From the NCBI GenBank assembly GCA_047967505.1, contig CM106539.1: a stretch of DNA of 64,000 bases; one strand, written 5' to 3'. This DNA comes from Dipteris shenzhenensis. Its lineage: Eukaryota > Polypodiophyta > Polypodiopsida > Gleicheniales. Shown here in pieces: positions 35,645 through 46,454 of this stretch. Each line of letters begins with the position of its first letter. Position 1 is the stretch's first letter. The position numbers and the translations under genes were made by a program. The notes under the pieces were generated by a model, which saw only the letters and a list, made by a program, of their open reading frames with translations, made no database searches and had not been told where the DNA came from.

Positions 35645-37103
35645 ACTGGTATCAGAGCCCGGGTGATCTAGCTGAGCGTGCATGAATGCCTGGAACCTCA
35701 GCAGCTCTGTGGGAGGAAGGAGAAGCTCTGTGGGAAGCTTTTTGGGTGACTTTACTTGCATCTGAGTATGCAGAGACCTTGGAGGAACCTTTGGAAAAGT
35801 CACTTTGGTTTTGCGAAGTGGTTTTGAGAGCCTGTTAAGTGTTTTCAAAGAAAAAGTCGTTTTTTGAGCTTTTCCCTGTTCCGTTCGATGACAGAGACTC
35901 CATATTGACTTTTAGAGGTAACTATTGCTTGCTTTTGGTGTCCACTTCACTTCAAGAGCTTGGAGACACCTTCATTCTTGAATCTGGGATCATTTCATTG
36001 GATTTCTGACTCACTATGTCAGTTTCTGCGTTTTTTTGCCCGGGTGTTGGAACTCAAGTTTAGAGCAACCATTTGCAGATCTGTCAGTTCCGGTGGACTC
36101 AGGAGGTCCTAAAACTTCTATGTTGCTCATCATTCACACTTCGGTGGATTTTACAAACAGCTCTGTTTCCAAAAACGTTTTTCAGTCCGTGTGTTGGACC
36201 CAGTGATTGAGACCATGGTTTTCAAAACCGTCTGTCCCATTGCATTCTGGATGCCCCAAAATCCCTACCTATCAGTTCTTGCGCGATTCGGTGGAGGATT
36301 TTCAGAGTTATAGATCTCTGTGTATTCGATTTCGTCTCTCTCTTATGCATTTTTCATTCTAAGGTTTTGAAACCTTAGATTTATGCCACATGGCAGTGGA
36401 TAAGTGTTGACTCCCATTTCTCACTCATCGGTTGGGATTTTGGAGTTTTAGCAGAAGAGAGATATTTGCATATTCTCTTGCTGAGTTCAATTATGCAATG
36501 GCGCCCATGTTTTGAGGCATCTCAGGTTCTATTTTCAGTAGCGGTCATTACCGTGGGACCATGATTTCTTGAGCATACCTTATGCAGATCACTCTGGTTG
36601 CAATTTGTGCGCTCATTCGTGGTGTGCATTGGGTTGCAGTGGATGATTTATAGGCCATTTGGATGCATTGCGGTCCTTATTGGATGCGCTGATAGGCCCA
36701 AATTGCCTTGTGAGATGCTATTTTTTATGGAAGCTTTACACATGGATGCTATTTTATGCTGAGGGACAGCTTTGACACATTGTAGGTGATGCAGTGATAG
36801 TGCTATGCTCTCTTGGATGAGATATTATTGATGCATATGCTAGTGGACGGTGTTTATGCTTGAGTCATTTGGCACTTATTGGCATTTTGGATTGCCATTG
36901 CAGTTGGCATTTTCTTTTGGGCCAAATTTGCTCATATGGATGCATAGTATATGCACATGAGTCAGATGCATCTTTTGATGCTTTGAGCTTTGAGTTTTGG
37001 TGATATTTCACTCTATTGTGGCATACACATTTGGGTGCACCTGGTATTTGGTGTGATTCTCTCTTGCAGGCACTAGCATTTGGGATTTTGCTTCATTTGC
37101 ATC
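35645..37103 (+). other. copia primer binding site and long untranslated leader
   Basis: TGGTATCAGAGC at 35647-35658 is the initiator Met tRNA primer site. The leader to the gag ATG is about 1.45 kb, long for a copia element, with no coding sequence recognised. Confidence 0.85.
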
Positions 37104-37880
37104 ATGGCATCCTCTTCCATGTCTGAAAAGGAGTTTTTCAGCATTAAAAAGTATTTGTGGAAAGAACAGATAAGGGATGTGCTTATTCAAAAGAAGCAGA
37201 TTAAACACTTGGCAGGTATTGAAGCTAAGCCTACAGATATGTATGAGGATGATTGGAATGAGTTGGATGCATTAGCAAAATCTACTATTAGACTTCATCT
37301 TGCAGAGTCATTTCACAATAGTAAATGAGCAGACTACGAAAGATTTGTGGAAGAAACTGTGTGCCACTTATGAAAAGGAAACTGCCTCTAATAAAGTTTA
37401 CCTCATGAAGAGGTTGTTTGAGCTGCAGATGAAGGAAGGGGTCTCCATTGCTTCTCACTTGAATGAATTCAATATTATTTTCAGCCAACTTCAAGCTCAG
37501 AAGATGAATTTTGATGCGGAGACTAAGGCAATATTTCTCTTATGTTCATTGCCATCCTCATGGGATACCTTCCATATAGCTGTCAATAACTTTGCACCTG
37601 GTGGAGTATTGAAATTTGATGATGTTGTTGGTAGCTTATTGGCTGAGGAGATTAGACGCAAGTCTATGGATGGCAACAAGCAGGATGCAGCCTTAAATGT
37701 GCAAAGGGGCAGATCACAATTCAGGGGGAAGTCCCAAGAAAAAGGGAAGTCTCGTAGCAAATCCAGGGCACGAAACATTGAGTGTTACCACTGTGGCAAG
37801 AAGGGCCATATGAAAAATGATTGCTACAAGCTGAAAAGAGAGCAAAAGGATAAGAAAAAATGCAAATTGGGGTGCAAATA
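37104..37880 (+). pseudogene. copia gag
   Basis: Begins at ATG (MASSSMSEKEFFSIKK). One frameshift near 37300-37326 moves the frame to TTKDLWKKLCATYEKETASN, and the zinc knuckle CYHCGKKGHMKNDC lies at about 37783-37824. A second frameshift follows an A-run at about 37855-37861, after which the reading frame would continue into protease. Function: capsid/nucleocapsid. Two frame breaks, at least one of homopolymer type. Confidence 0.9.
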
Positions 37881-37884
37881 AGAA

Positions 37885-40800
37885 GGAAGAGAGTCCAAGG
37901 GAGGACAAAGGAAAAGTGAAGATCGAGGAGATAAATGCAGTCACACATGATAGTGACAATGACGTTCTCTTCATGTCTGGTTTATCTGCAGAGTTGCTTA
38001 CCACTTCAGATGATGCATATTCCCAGGATTGGATTTTGGATTTTGGTGATTCATTCAATGTTACTCTCCATAGGGAATGGTTCTCCACTTATGACAGTGG
38101 AAAGACAGGTTGTGTGCATCTTGGAAATGACTATGCATGTGACATAGTGGGAGTAGGTGACATAAAATTTTCTTTTGCAAATGGGTCTGCATTTATTTTG
38201 AAACATATGAGACATGTGCCTAAGTTGACCAAGAGTCTTATTTCAGTGGGTCAGCTAGATGATGCTGGTTTTCACACCACTTTTGGGTTTCAGAGTTGGA
38301 AAATTCAGAAGGGCTCTATGCTTTTGGCTAGGGGTGCCAAGTGTGGGACTTTGTATCCCTTACATGTATCAAGGGTATTTGATCATGTTGTTGTAATAAC
38401 TGAGCACCAAGCACTTCTTTGTGGCATTGCAGGTTGGGGCACATGAGCCAAAATGGAATGAAACTCTTATGCCATTTGGGTTATGTACCGCATTTGAGTT
38501 TCTCTGATTTTGAATTTTGTGAGCACTGTCTGTATGGGAAGTAGACTAAATCAGCCCATAAAAGAAGGGAAAAGAAAGAGTTTGAAAAGCTTGATTTGGT
38601 GCATTCAGACGTATGTGGTCCCATGCCTACACGATCATTAGGCGGGGCTGAATACTATGTGACATTCATTGATGATGCAACTAGGAAAGTGTGGGCTTAT
38701 GCTATAGCTCGGAAGAGTGATGTATTCCAGGTATTTCAGAACTGGCTGGCCTTGGTTGAGAATCAGTCAAGTAGAACGCTTAAATGCCTACGGACTGATA
38801 GTGGTGGAGAGTATCTCTCTCATGACTTTCAGCATTTCTGTGATACACGTGGGATTAAGAGGGAGCTCACATCCCCTCGTACTCCAGAGCAAAATCCAGT
38901 TGCAGAAAAGATGAACCTACCATTCAAGAAAGGTTGCAATGCATGCTTTCCAATGCAAGTCTTTCTGGTGGTTTTTGGGCTGAGGCAATGAAGACTGCAG
39001 TGCATGTGATCAATAGATCACCTAGGAAGAGTTTGGATGGTGGTATTCCTGAAGAGGCATGGAGTGGCAAGAAGCCCTCTTACTCTCATTTGCATATATT
39101 TGGGTGTGAGGCATATGCACATGTGCCAAAAGAGCTTCGAAAGAAGCTAGATCCTAAGTCTAGGAAATGCATCTTTCTAGGTTATGGTGAAAGTGGAGAG
39201 ATGGGCTATCGTCTCTGGGATCCAGAAGCAAAGAAGATCATACACAGCCATGATGTAGTCTTCAATGAGAAGAAGATGCATAAGGCACCCATGAGGGATG
39301 TGGAAATGAGGAGAATCACTTTCCAGGATGTGAATCCACCTACATATGTTGATATACAGCAAGCTGTCCATGCACCAAATGTGCAAGAAATGGTACACCA
39401 AGTACTCCCACAGGTATACAATCAAGGGTAGATGATGGATCATCTATTAGTGGAAATGATGAGCCAAATGTGGCTGATATGCAGGTGGGACAGCAAGCTG
39501 AAATGCCCTTGACAAGATCATCTAGAGTGTCTAGACCACTTGATAAGTTTGTTCCAGGGGTAGACTATGTGATGCTTACTGATTGTGGGGAGCCTTCTTG
39601 CTACAGAGAGGCTATGATGCGTGAGGATCAATGCAAGTGGGAGTATGCTATGCAATCAGAGATGAGTTCACTTATGAAGAATAAGACTTGGGACTTGGTT
39701 TCTTTGCCACATGGAAAGAAAGCATTGCCATGTAAATGGGTCTACAAGATGAAGGTCACAAGTGATGATGTGCCTAGGTACAAGGCCCGTTTAGTCGCTA
39801 AAGGGTTCAAGCAAGAGAAGAGTGTGGAATTTGATGAGATATTCTCTCCGGTTGTGAAAATGACCACACTTAGATGCATGCTTGGACTAGTGGCAGCAGA
39901 GGATATGGAGCTTATGCAGATGGATGTCAAGACAGCTTTCTTGCATGGGGATTTGCATGAGGAAATTTACATGGTGCAGCCGGAAGGCTTTTAAGAAAAG
40001 GGCAAAGAGCATTTAGTTTGTAAGCTGAAGAAGAGTTTCTATGGTCTTAAGCAAGCGCCTAGAGAATGGTATCAGAAGTTTGATGCTTTCATTCGGTCCC
40101 AGGGTTTTAGAAGGAGTGAAATTGATCACTGCCTCTACACTAAAAGGGCTAAGCATAATAGCCTGATAATCTTGGCACTATATGTGGATGATATGCTATT
40201 GGCTAGCAAGAATAATTATGAGCTAGATGCATTAAAGGCCAAGTTGCATGAGGCCTTTGATATGAAGGATTTGGGACTTGCAGGTCATATTCTTGGTATG
40301 CGCATCACGCGTTATCAGAGTAGGAAACTCCTTTGGCTTTCACAGAAGGAGTATGTTACAAAAGTATTGCAACATTTCAATATGGAGGGGGGGAAGGCAG
40401 TGAGTACTCCATTGCCTCCATATGTGAAACTGAGTCATACAGATAGTCCCAAATCAGATGAGGAGAGAGCCATGATGGCCAAGGTTCCTTATGCATCAGC
40501 AGTTGGGAGTCTTATGTATGCTATGATAGCTACTAGACTAGACATTGCATTTGCAGTGGGAGTTGTTAGCTGGTTTATGGCTAATCCAGGACAGAGGCAT
40601 TGGGAGGCAGTTAAGTGAATCATGAGGTACATGAAGGGTACCAAGGAGATGTGCATCTGCTTTGGTAAAGGAGACATGAGTGTACTTGGGTACACAGATT
40701 CAGACTATGCAGGGCATGTGGATAGTAGGAGATCCACTTCTGGTTATGTGTTCACCTTTGCAGGTGGTGCAATGTCGTGGATGTCTCATGCACAGAAGTG

Positions 40801-41140
40801 CGTTGCTTTGTCTACCACAAAGGCTGAGTATGTTGCAGCCACAGAGGGTTCCAAGGAGGCTATATGGCTTGATCGGCTAGTGGGAGATTTGGGGATTCAT
40901 ACAGGTGTACCGACATTGCATGGTGATTCCATGAGTGCTATTTAGCTAGCACGGAATCTGGTCTTTCATGCAAAGACCAAACACATTGAGGTCAGGTACC
41001 ATTTCATCAGGGAGGTACTTGAGGACAAGCGCATAGAGCTTGTCAAGGTTCATACAGATGATAACCCTACACATATGCTGACAAAGAGTCTACCTAGTCA
41101 GCGGTTTGAGTATTGTTGTGTATTGATGGGCATTGGATAG
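37885..41140 (+). pseudogene. copia pol: protease, integrase, reverse transcriptase, RNase H
   Basis: Protease active site reads WILDFGDSF, with DFG in place of D-S/T-G, consistent with a TCT-to-TTT change. Integrase follows: RLGHMSQNGMKLL near 38430-38475, then VHSDVCGPMPTRS, RTDSGGEYLS and the Glu in VAEKMN (38596-38910). A frameshift at about 38920 leads to WAEAMKTAVHVINRSPRK and CIFLGYGE. After a further break near 39430 the RT shows WVYKMKV, RYKARLVAKGFKQ, MDVKTAFLHG, SLYGLKQAPREW and the active site ALYVDDMLLA. RNase H shows GYTDSDYAG, AEYVAATEGSKEAIWL and HIEVRYHFIRE. In-frame stops lie at 38542 (TAG), 39992 (TAA), 40616 (TGA) and 40943 (TAG). Each is one transition from Gln or Trp, the residue expected there. 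Confidence 0.93.
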
Positions 41141-41193
41141 TATGCTCACTGGTTGTTCTCCCTTAAAGGCACATTGTCCTTTAAGTGGGAGGT

Positions 41194-41363
41194 TGTGGGG
41201 GTTAAAGGTCACTGTGCCTTTACCCCGGTTATGTACAATACTCAAACACATATATAAATGAATGAAAAAGAAGATTAGGGTGTTTTGCACCCACCAAAAC
41301 TTGTGTGGCTCTCTGTTTCTCTCTCTCCCTCTTCCGTTCTTACTTCCGTTGAGAGCACTCTCA
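41194..41363 (+). repeat. 3' LTR of the nested copia
   Basis: Same length and ends as the 5' LTR. Differences seen: A/G at the CCCC(A/G)GTT site, ATTA(A/G)GG, GTT(C/T)TG, CTCT(A/G)TTT and CTT(G/A)CTT. Confidence 0.95.
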
Positions 41364-41426
41364 TTTTCAAAGAGTGTTGTTGTGTTTTTCAAGGATTTGT
41401 AGGTTGCATGAGCGTTTCCCGTCGCA
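41364..41426 (+). repeat. 3' LTR of the chromovirus, remainder
   Basis: Resumes with the duplicated TTTTC and continues CAAGGATTTGTAGGTTGCAT to CGTCGCA, matching the last part of the 5' LTR. GCATT follows directly. Confidence 0.9.
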
Positions 41427-41431
41427 GCATT

Positions 41432-42976
41432 GCACGAGCATGTGGCCAAGTAGCGTCTCTAGCAATGAAGGTGTGTTGTTGATCGCACCTTCAAACGACC
41501 ATTGCATGTGGTCACACTGTAATAGCTTGGAATGGCCCTTGGATGATCTAGGATCGCTTGGAAATTTGGTGGCCGATGGAAGATTTGTACAATTTGCCAA
41601 TGGCAAATTTACTAAATAAGGAATTAGGAAGGAGATAATTTCAAATGTCTAATTAACCCATTTGTTTAGCTATTACTAAGGCTTGTAATCATCTCTTGTA
41701 TTAGCGGGGTAGCTAATTTGTTGGCCTTAGGGCCACTTTCACATCTCTCTCTTTTGGAATTAAACATAGCATTTTTTAATTTGTAAATCTGGAATGCAAG
41801 AACGGGGCTATTAGTGCTTCTTTGATCTAAAAGGCTCCCCTTGAAGTACCACCTTCCTAACACTTTCGTTTTATTACTCTCCCATAAAGCTTTACCTACC
41901 ACCACCTTCACACAATCAAACTTGATTGGTGGCTAGCATGATGTATTAATGCATTTTCAATAAAAGGCCTTATACCACAATAGCATGGTTAAAAAAGAAA
42001 GTCCTTGAAATGGTAAAAAATATGGAATCGATACTGCTTCTAAAGAACTAAGGAGCAATGCTCAGTATTCCTTGCAAATGTTGTTGCATTTGCATTTTAT
42101 TTTTTGTCTAACATCTCCTTCCAATACTTTCATAAAGCACTAGAGATAGGAGTACACTCTACATCGTGTAATACATGATCCTTTTCATTTGATTAGAATG
42201 GAAAGTGATAGAGTAAAGGCACCATGGAGTGAAAGATATCTAGAGGGGACGTTTTCAATAAACCTTGATTGGTAGCAAGCATTATCTATCAATGCATTAT
42301 CTATTGGTTCCCCAAAAAGAGACCTTTGTAGTGCTATAGGTAGGTATGTTATAAGAATTGTCTAATAAGAGAAGAATTCATCATTTCTCAAATGCAAAGA
42401 TGCACACACAAACACATGTATGCATAGGCTTTCATAGATAGGGGGAAAGCTTGCATAGGTAGGAGAAGAGATTGCAAGGTGTACAAAGGGAAGGGTGGGG
42501 GTTGGAGGAGGGGGAGAAGGAGGTGGCTACTTGCACGTGGGGGGAAGGCTTGCACTTCAGAGGTATTGACTTCCTGACCTCAAATGTCATGCCTTCTATG
42601 TCACCAATATATATTAGGGATGACACCGCCCAATCACCCCCATCCTTCTTAACTTTTCCTCCTCTTCTTCTTTCCTTCTTGTTTGTTCTCTCTCTAATTT
42701 CTAGATCTCATGCCCTATGTACCTTTTACTTTTTTTTCTCACTCCCTATGAGTCCTCAAACTTGTTAGGCATAAGTTAACCCTTTATACCAAAACCAACA
42801 ATCTACCAAAATTTCTTGCTCCCCAACATTAGAAGATTCATGCTTAAAGTATGAGGTGAGGGCTTCTATCATTTCAAAAGTTTTATAGGATATTAAAGGC
42901 AGCTGGTGCAAACAAATTCATAAATGCTATTGTAGCCTCTACCCACATCTAGCTTCTTCCATGCTAAATGGAGGAT

Positions 42977-42980
<4 letters not shown>
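41432..42980. other. intergenic DNA
   Basis: Right flank of the chromovirus. No coding segment is recognised; CT-rich at 42640-42740. It ends at a GA microsatellite. Confidence 0.4.
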
Positions 42981-43024
<44 letters not shown>

Positions 43025-43200
43025 TTGATATGATTGTGTTCAAGTCCACTTGAGACCGTTCAGGATCTATGGGATTGGTAGTCTACTATTAACTAATAGT
43101 GGACTCTTCAGGATCTATGGGATTGGGAACCACTAATAGTGGTCTTGTACATCTAGTGAACTAAATCTTAACAAACATTGTTGTGTTATGAGTACTTTCT
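42981..43200. repeat. (GA)20 microsatellite and adjoining dispersed repeat
   Basis: Forty bases of GA at 42981-43020 followed by TGATTTGATATGATTGTG and two copies of TTCAGGATCTATGGGATTGG with an ACTATTA..TAATAGTGG hairpin. The same arrangement recurs at 51503-51650. On the minus strand this resembles the 3' end of the LINE family seen at 59.1 kb. Confidence 0.6.
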
Positions 43201-43251
43201 TAGCTACATTGTTCACTATCTCGAGGGCTTTAAGAGCACGCACGTGCATGC

Positions 43252-43252
43252 A

Positions 43253-43319
<67 letters not shown>
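43252..43319. repeat. compound microsatellite (TG)n(AG)n
   Basis: About 11 TG units run directly into about 23 AG units. The right end touches LINE-like 3' sequence. Confidence 0.95.
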
Positions 43320-43322
<3 letters not shown>

Positions 43323-44056
43323 ATTAAAGTCTAAAAAAGACCTCACGGGTCTATGAGACAAAGTAAAGTGACTTACTACATCCGGATAGCCAGAGAATTG
43401 AGGGAGTGGACAAGGCCAACTCCTCCCAAGTTATTATAGAGCGTAGCTACATTCTAACACTATCATAAAGTGGTCTTTATAACATCAGGTGAGAGTCTTT
43501 GGGTTTGGATCCGAAGTCCTGAATCAATGCTTGCCCATCTCGATAAACCGCCCATTTGCCTACCTTGCGTGCTTCCTTTACCTTGGTGAATTCATTGTTT
43601 CTTTGTTTGAGCTGAAGCAAAGTGAGATCCTTAGATATCCAAATCTTTGTACCCTTCAACTTGTGTTTGCTTGAGAATTTTGATTGTTGCTACCTTCCCT
43701 TTGTACTAGATCTGTGCTTGTGTGCCAATTTGACAGATATTACGAATATCATTTTCGAATACCAGTTTGACAGACATTGCAGATATCATTTTCATCCCAT
43801 TCGATTGCAGTACTTCCTTCTTAAGGCATATGATTGTGTCTTCAATGCTTTTCTCCTCATCATCATGAAGGCAACCTTGTTTCAGTTCCCCAATACGTAA
43901 GATCATCTTATTCCATGCTCTAGCTTCCTGCTGTTTTACTTCCACATAAAGATAAGTTATATCGACTTTGTTACTAGTGTCAGTAGCTATTTCTTGCTTG
44001 ATTGAGCTCACGTGAGTGATGATCATGTCTTGAATTGCAAAGACAAGTATCGGCAC
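43320..44056 (-). mobile_element. LINE remnant with ORF1-like coding, 3' end in GA/CT repeat
   Basis: On the minus strand a coiled-coil segment (44056-43706; KVDITYLYVEVKQQEARAWN) and, after a break, a basic segment (43659-43477; KIWISKDLTLLQLKQRNNEF, ARKVGKWAVYRDGQALIQDF) resemble the end of a LINE ORF1 as I remember such proteins. About 150 bases downstream the sequence matches the 3' untranslated end of the LINE at 59.1 kb (GGTCTATGAGACA block, then CT repeat). No RT lies between, so this is an internally deleted or ORF1-only derivative. Assignment is tentative. Confidence 0.45.
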
Positions 44057-44258
44057 CAGTGGAGATGCATTACATGTTTATTGACTCTGCAATAATTTCC
44101 TCTTTTCCGCGACATTCCATATCCTGCACTTTTCTCCTAAGGACTGCAAGTGAAAGCTTGAGCTCTAATCTCTTGCTCTAGGTAATTTGCTCCTAGGGGT
44201 CAATATTAACCATCCGCCTTTGATATGTTTTTGCATAGGGGGAAAGTGTCTTCGCAAA

Positions 44259-44337
44259 TGAAGGGAAAACAAGTGGAGAAATGTGGTATTTATACAAGTG
44301 AGTGGATATAAGGGTCGCTTCCTTTAGCGAGGGGGGG

Positions 44338-44386
<49 letters not shown>

Positions 44387-44480
44387 GCACAACTATACTA
44401 AATTGCAATTGAAGGGAAAACAAGTGAAGAGAAATGTGGTATTTATACAAGTGAGTGGATATAAGGTTCGCTTCCTTTAG
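44259..44480. repeat. direct duplication flanking a (AG)n tract
   Basis: A ~70-base segment (GAAGGGAAAACAAGTG, GGTATTTATACAAGTGAGTG, CGCTTCCTTTAG) is present at 44259-44327 and 44410-44480 with G10(AG)21 and a short spacer between. Confidence 0.85.
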
Positions 44481-44501
44481 TCCATTACACTATGTACCAA
44501 A

Positions 44502-45889
44502 TGTTAGAAAATTACCCAATAGAGGGTACGCACAGTGGAAGACTGATAGTAATGACCAAGAGCTCAAACATTGTGCATGTGGGGTGTGGAATCACAAACT
44601 TCTTAACTTATGTGCATAAAATAGATGTGCAAACTCATCAATAGACAATGAACCAGCCAGATAGAGAAACCACCAAAATAATATATTTCCATCCAAAACT
44701 ATGGACACAATACAAAAGAGATAGATCCAAAGTCCCACCAATGGTGTGGTCCTCTGATCTTACCACAAGGTACTCCTATTTGCTGGCTATCTCTAGACTC
44801 GAGCCGGCGTGCTCCACCTCGAGCGTCTGTAGACTTTCCGTCTAGAATGATCCTCTCCACCTTGCTGTTTGGAAACCAACCTAGGTGGGCTGCCACTCAA
44901 GCTCAGTCTGTAGCTCCTTCAGGGTCACCTTCACCTCCTGTGTATAGGCCCAAGGCTTGCCTTCTTGATGCTCCTGTCTGTTGCTGTCAAAGGGCTGCTC
45001 CAAAGAATGTGATCACAACACCTTGCTGCCCTAGAAGACAACCAAGGTCCAGCCTCTAGGAACTCAGTCTACAGCTCACCTTCAACTCTCCTTCACCCCC
45101 AGTGTGAGGCCCAAGGGAGTGGCTCCTGGCTGCTCCTGTCTGCTCTTGCTTTTGCTGAACTGTTGGATAGTTGGATTGAGGCCTGAGGCCTCTCCTTTTA
45201 TAGGCCCTAAGGGGCTGGCAAAAAATCGACCAATTAGGCTACCTATGGCCGACCCAAACAGGCCGACCAGGCCCTGACCTGGTCTGCCTATAAATGCCCC
45301 TTTCGGGCCCTCTTTTCTAGGGCCTGCTGACCCACAATTCCATGCAAGGGCTGAGCCCTTGGCCAGCCCTAGATAGGGCTTGGTTGGCTAGCTTTGCCCA
45401 GCCTAGCCAGCCCTCCATATGGGCTACCATGTGCTGCTCCATCCCCCGCCATGTCAGCGCCTGTTCCCCCTGCTTCCGCTGTGCCAATCTATGCACCATC
45501 ATCAGGGTCTATTGCAGGCCATTCGCCTGCCCACTATCCTCGCCATATGGCTCGCCATGCTGACACCATTTGCTGGTGTCTGTTGCAGGTCGCAATCCTA
45601 CACATAGTCTAGCCATGACTCCACGCCTTGTGTCATCTTGAAGCTGTCCTCTGAGTGCCTCATGCCAGGCCTGATCCAAGACAATGTGTCCCCGCCATCT
45701 TCCTACACATGAGCTACTCCTGATGTAGCCTTTCATCCTTGGGATACCCCACCAACCATGAATGCTCCAGATCTGTCCCAGATCCACACATCCAGGTAAT
45801 CTCTCTTTGGGCACATCCTGCCCTAGGTCCCACTCCCCCACGCTCTCCTCATTTGGGGGCTTACAGATGGGGAGGTGACCTTTCCAACA
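44502..45889 (-). repeat. 3' LTR of the LARD-like element
   Basis: 1388 bases, unusually long for so short an element. It carries several open but unrecognised frames on both strands. Confidence 0.9.
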
Positions 45890-46398
45890 CCCCTCATTGA
45901 GACATCTCGGCCCCCAATGCCAACACGTCGATGTTGATGCTCCAGTAACTGCTGCCTGGTTGTAGTCCTCTGGAACACTTCGATGTCGAAATCTTTTCCT
46001 GGCTTTTCATCCAGTGGCTCCAGCTCCACCAGGTCTGGTTCCGCTTCCGCACACCATCTTAGTACACAGGTCCATCTTTGGTAGCACCTCCTGGCACCAC
46101 CATCTTCCGTCACATTCCTGCCTTCGACGAGCAACCCAGCCTCTATGATCTTCCAATTCTCCCCCTCATAATGAGTGAACAACCTGGAGTCTTCCAGGCA
46201 CCATGCTTTGAGGGTCTGTTTCAACCCGTCCTTCCTTTGGCAAGGTCTGCAACAAAAGTACATCTCCAGATCACCTGGACCGCGAACTTTAAACGCACCT
46301 GACTGAACCTGAGTCACCCTCCTTCTCGCAAGGGCACAATCCTGCAGTCGTGGAAGTCGATTCCCAAGAGCTTCTAAATCAGGGTCGTCCTTCAACAA
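45823..46398 (-). CDS. 191-codon open frame in the LARD-like element, unrecognised
   Basis: Covers nearly the whole internal region and runs 66 bases into the 3' LTR. The frame is open from about 46434 but lacks an ATG at its start; the first ATG is at the residues MYFCCRPCQR. Composition is charged (Asp, Glu, Arg) with several Cys and Trp. No zinc knuckle, protease or other known motif. It might be a gag N-terminus or captured sequence, or simply unbroken leader. Confidence 0.35.
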   Translation of the reverse strand: MLKDDPDLEALGNRLPRLQDCALARRRVTQVQSGAFKVRGPGDLEMYFCCRPCQRKDGLKQTLKAWCLEDSRLFTHYEGENWKIIEAGLLVEGRNVTEDGGARRCYQRWTCVLRWCAEAEPDLVELEPLDEKPGKDFDIEVFQRTTTRQQLLEHQHRRVGIGGRDVSMRGVGKVTSPSVSPQMRRAWGSGT

Positions 46399-46440
46399 GG
46401 TCCCTGCCTTCAGTCTCCCACCCCTGTGAGCCTCCTACTT

Positions 46441-46454
46441 GGGCTCTGATACCA
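46441..46454 (-). other. primer binding site of the LARD-like element
   Basis: Minus-strand TGGTATCAGAGCCC, a perfect initiator Met tRNA type site abutting the LTR end. Confidence 0.93.

Larger units (their letters stand above)
35475..41363 (+). mobile_element. Ty1/copia retrotransposon nested in the chromovirus LTR
   Basis: A 5889-base element flanked by TTTTC at 35470-35474 and 41364-41368, a perfect 5-bp target duplication. Two 170-base LTRs begin TGTGGGGGTTAAAGG and end GAGCACTCTCA. A primer site matching initiator Met tRNA follows the 5' LTR, and a purine-rich tract (AAGTGGGAGG) precedes the 3' LTR. Gene order is gag, protease, integrase, RT, RNase H, typical of copia; domain wording resembles the Tnt1/Tork group, though I cannot fix the lineage. 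By eye the LTRs differ at five of 170 positions, all transitions, so it is much younger than its host element. Stops and frameshifts make it non-autonomous now. Confidence 0.95.
29698..41426 (+). mobile_element. Ty3/gypsy chromovirus, internally deleted, interrupted by a copia element
   Basis: Both ends are defined: GCATT at 29693-29697 and again at 41427-41431 is a perfect 5-bp target duplication. LTRs start TGTTA and end CGTA/CGCA. A primer site resembling initiator Met tRNA (TGGTATGAGAGCC) follows the 5' LTR after one base. A purine tract (AAGCAAGAGGGA) precedes the 3' LTR at 34648. Between lie gag, protease, a fragment of RT, the integrase C-terminus and a chromodomain. The 3' LTR is split at 35474 by the copia element (35475-41363). 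The LTRs differ by roughly 8% over their first 300 bases by eye plus small indels, so this is an old insertion. Confidence 0.93.

Noticed and set aside
35647-35658. tRNA-like sequences at 35647, 30576, 46441 and 63049
   Set aside because: They are 12-14 base primer binding sites complementary to initiator Met tRNA, not tRNA genes.
41090-41449. Open frames covering the copia 3' LTR
   Set aside because: They are antisense readings of LTR sequence spanning the insertion junction.
42981-43319. Regular repeats that might suggest a CRISPR array
   Set aside because: They are simple GA and TG microsatellites without spacers, in a plant genome.
44193-44450. Ser/Leu-rich minus-strand open frame as a membrane protein
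   Set aside because: Its hydrophobic run is translated (AG)n repeat.
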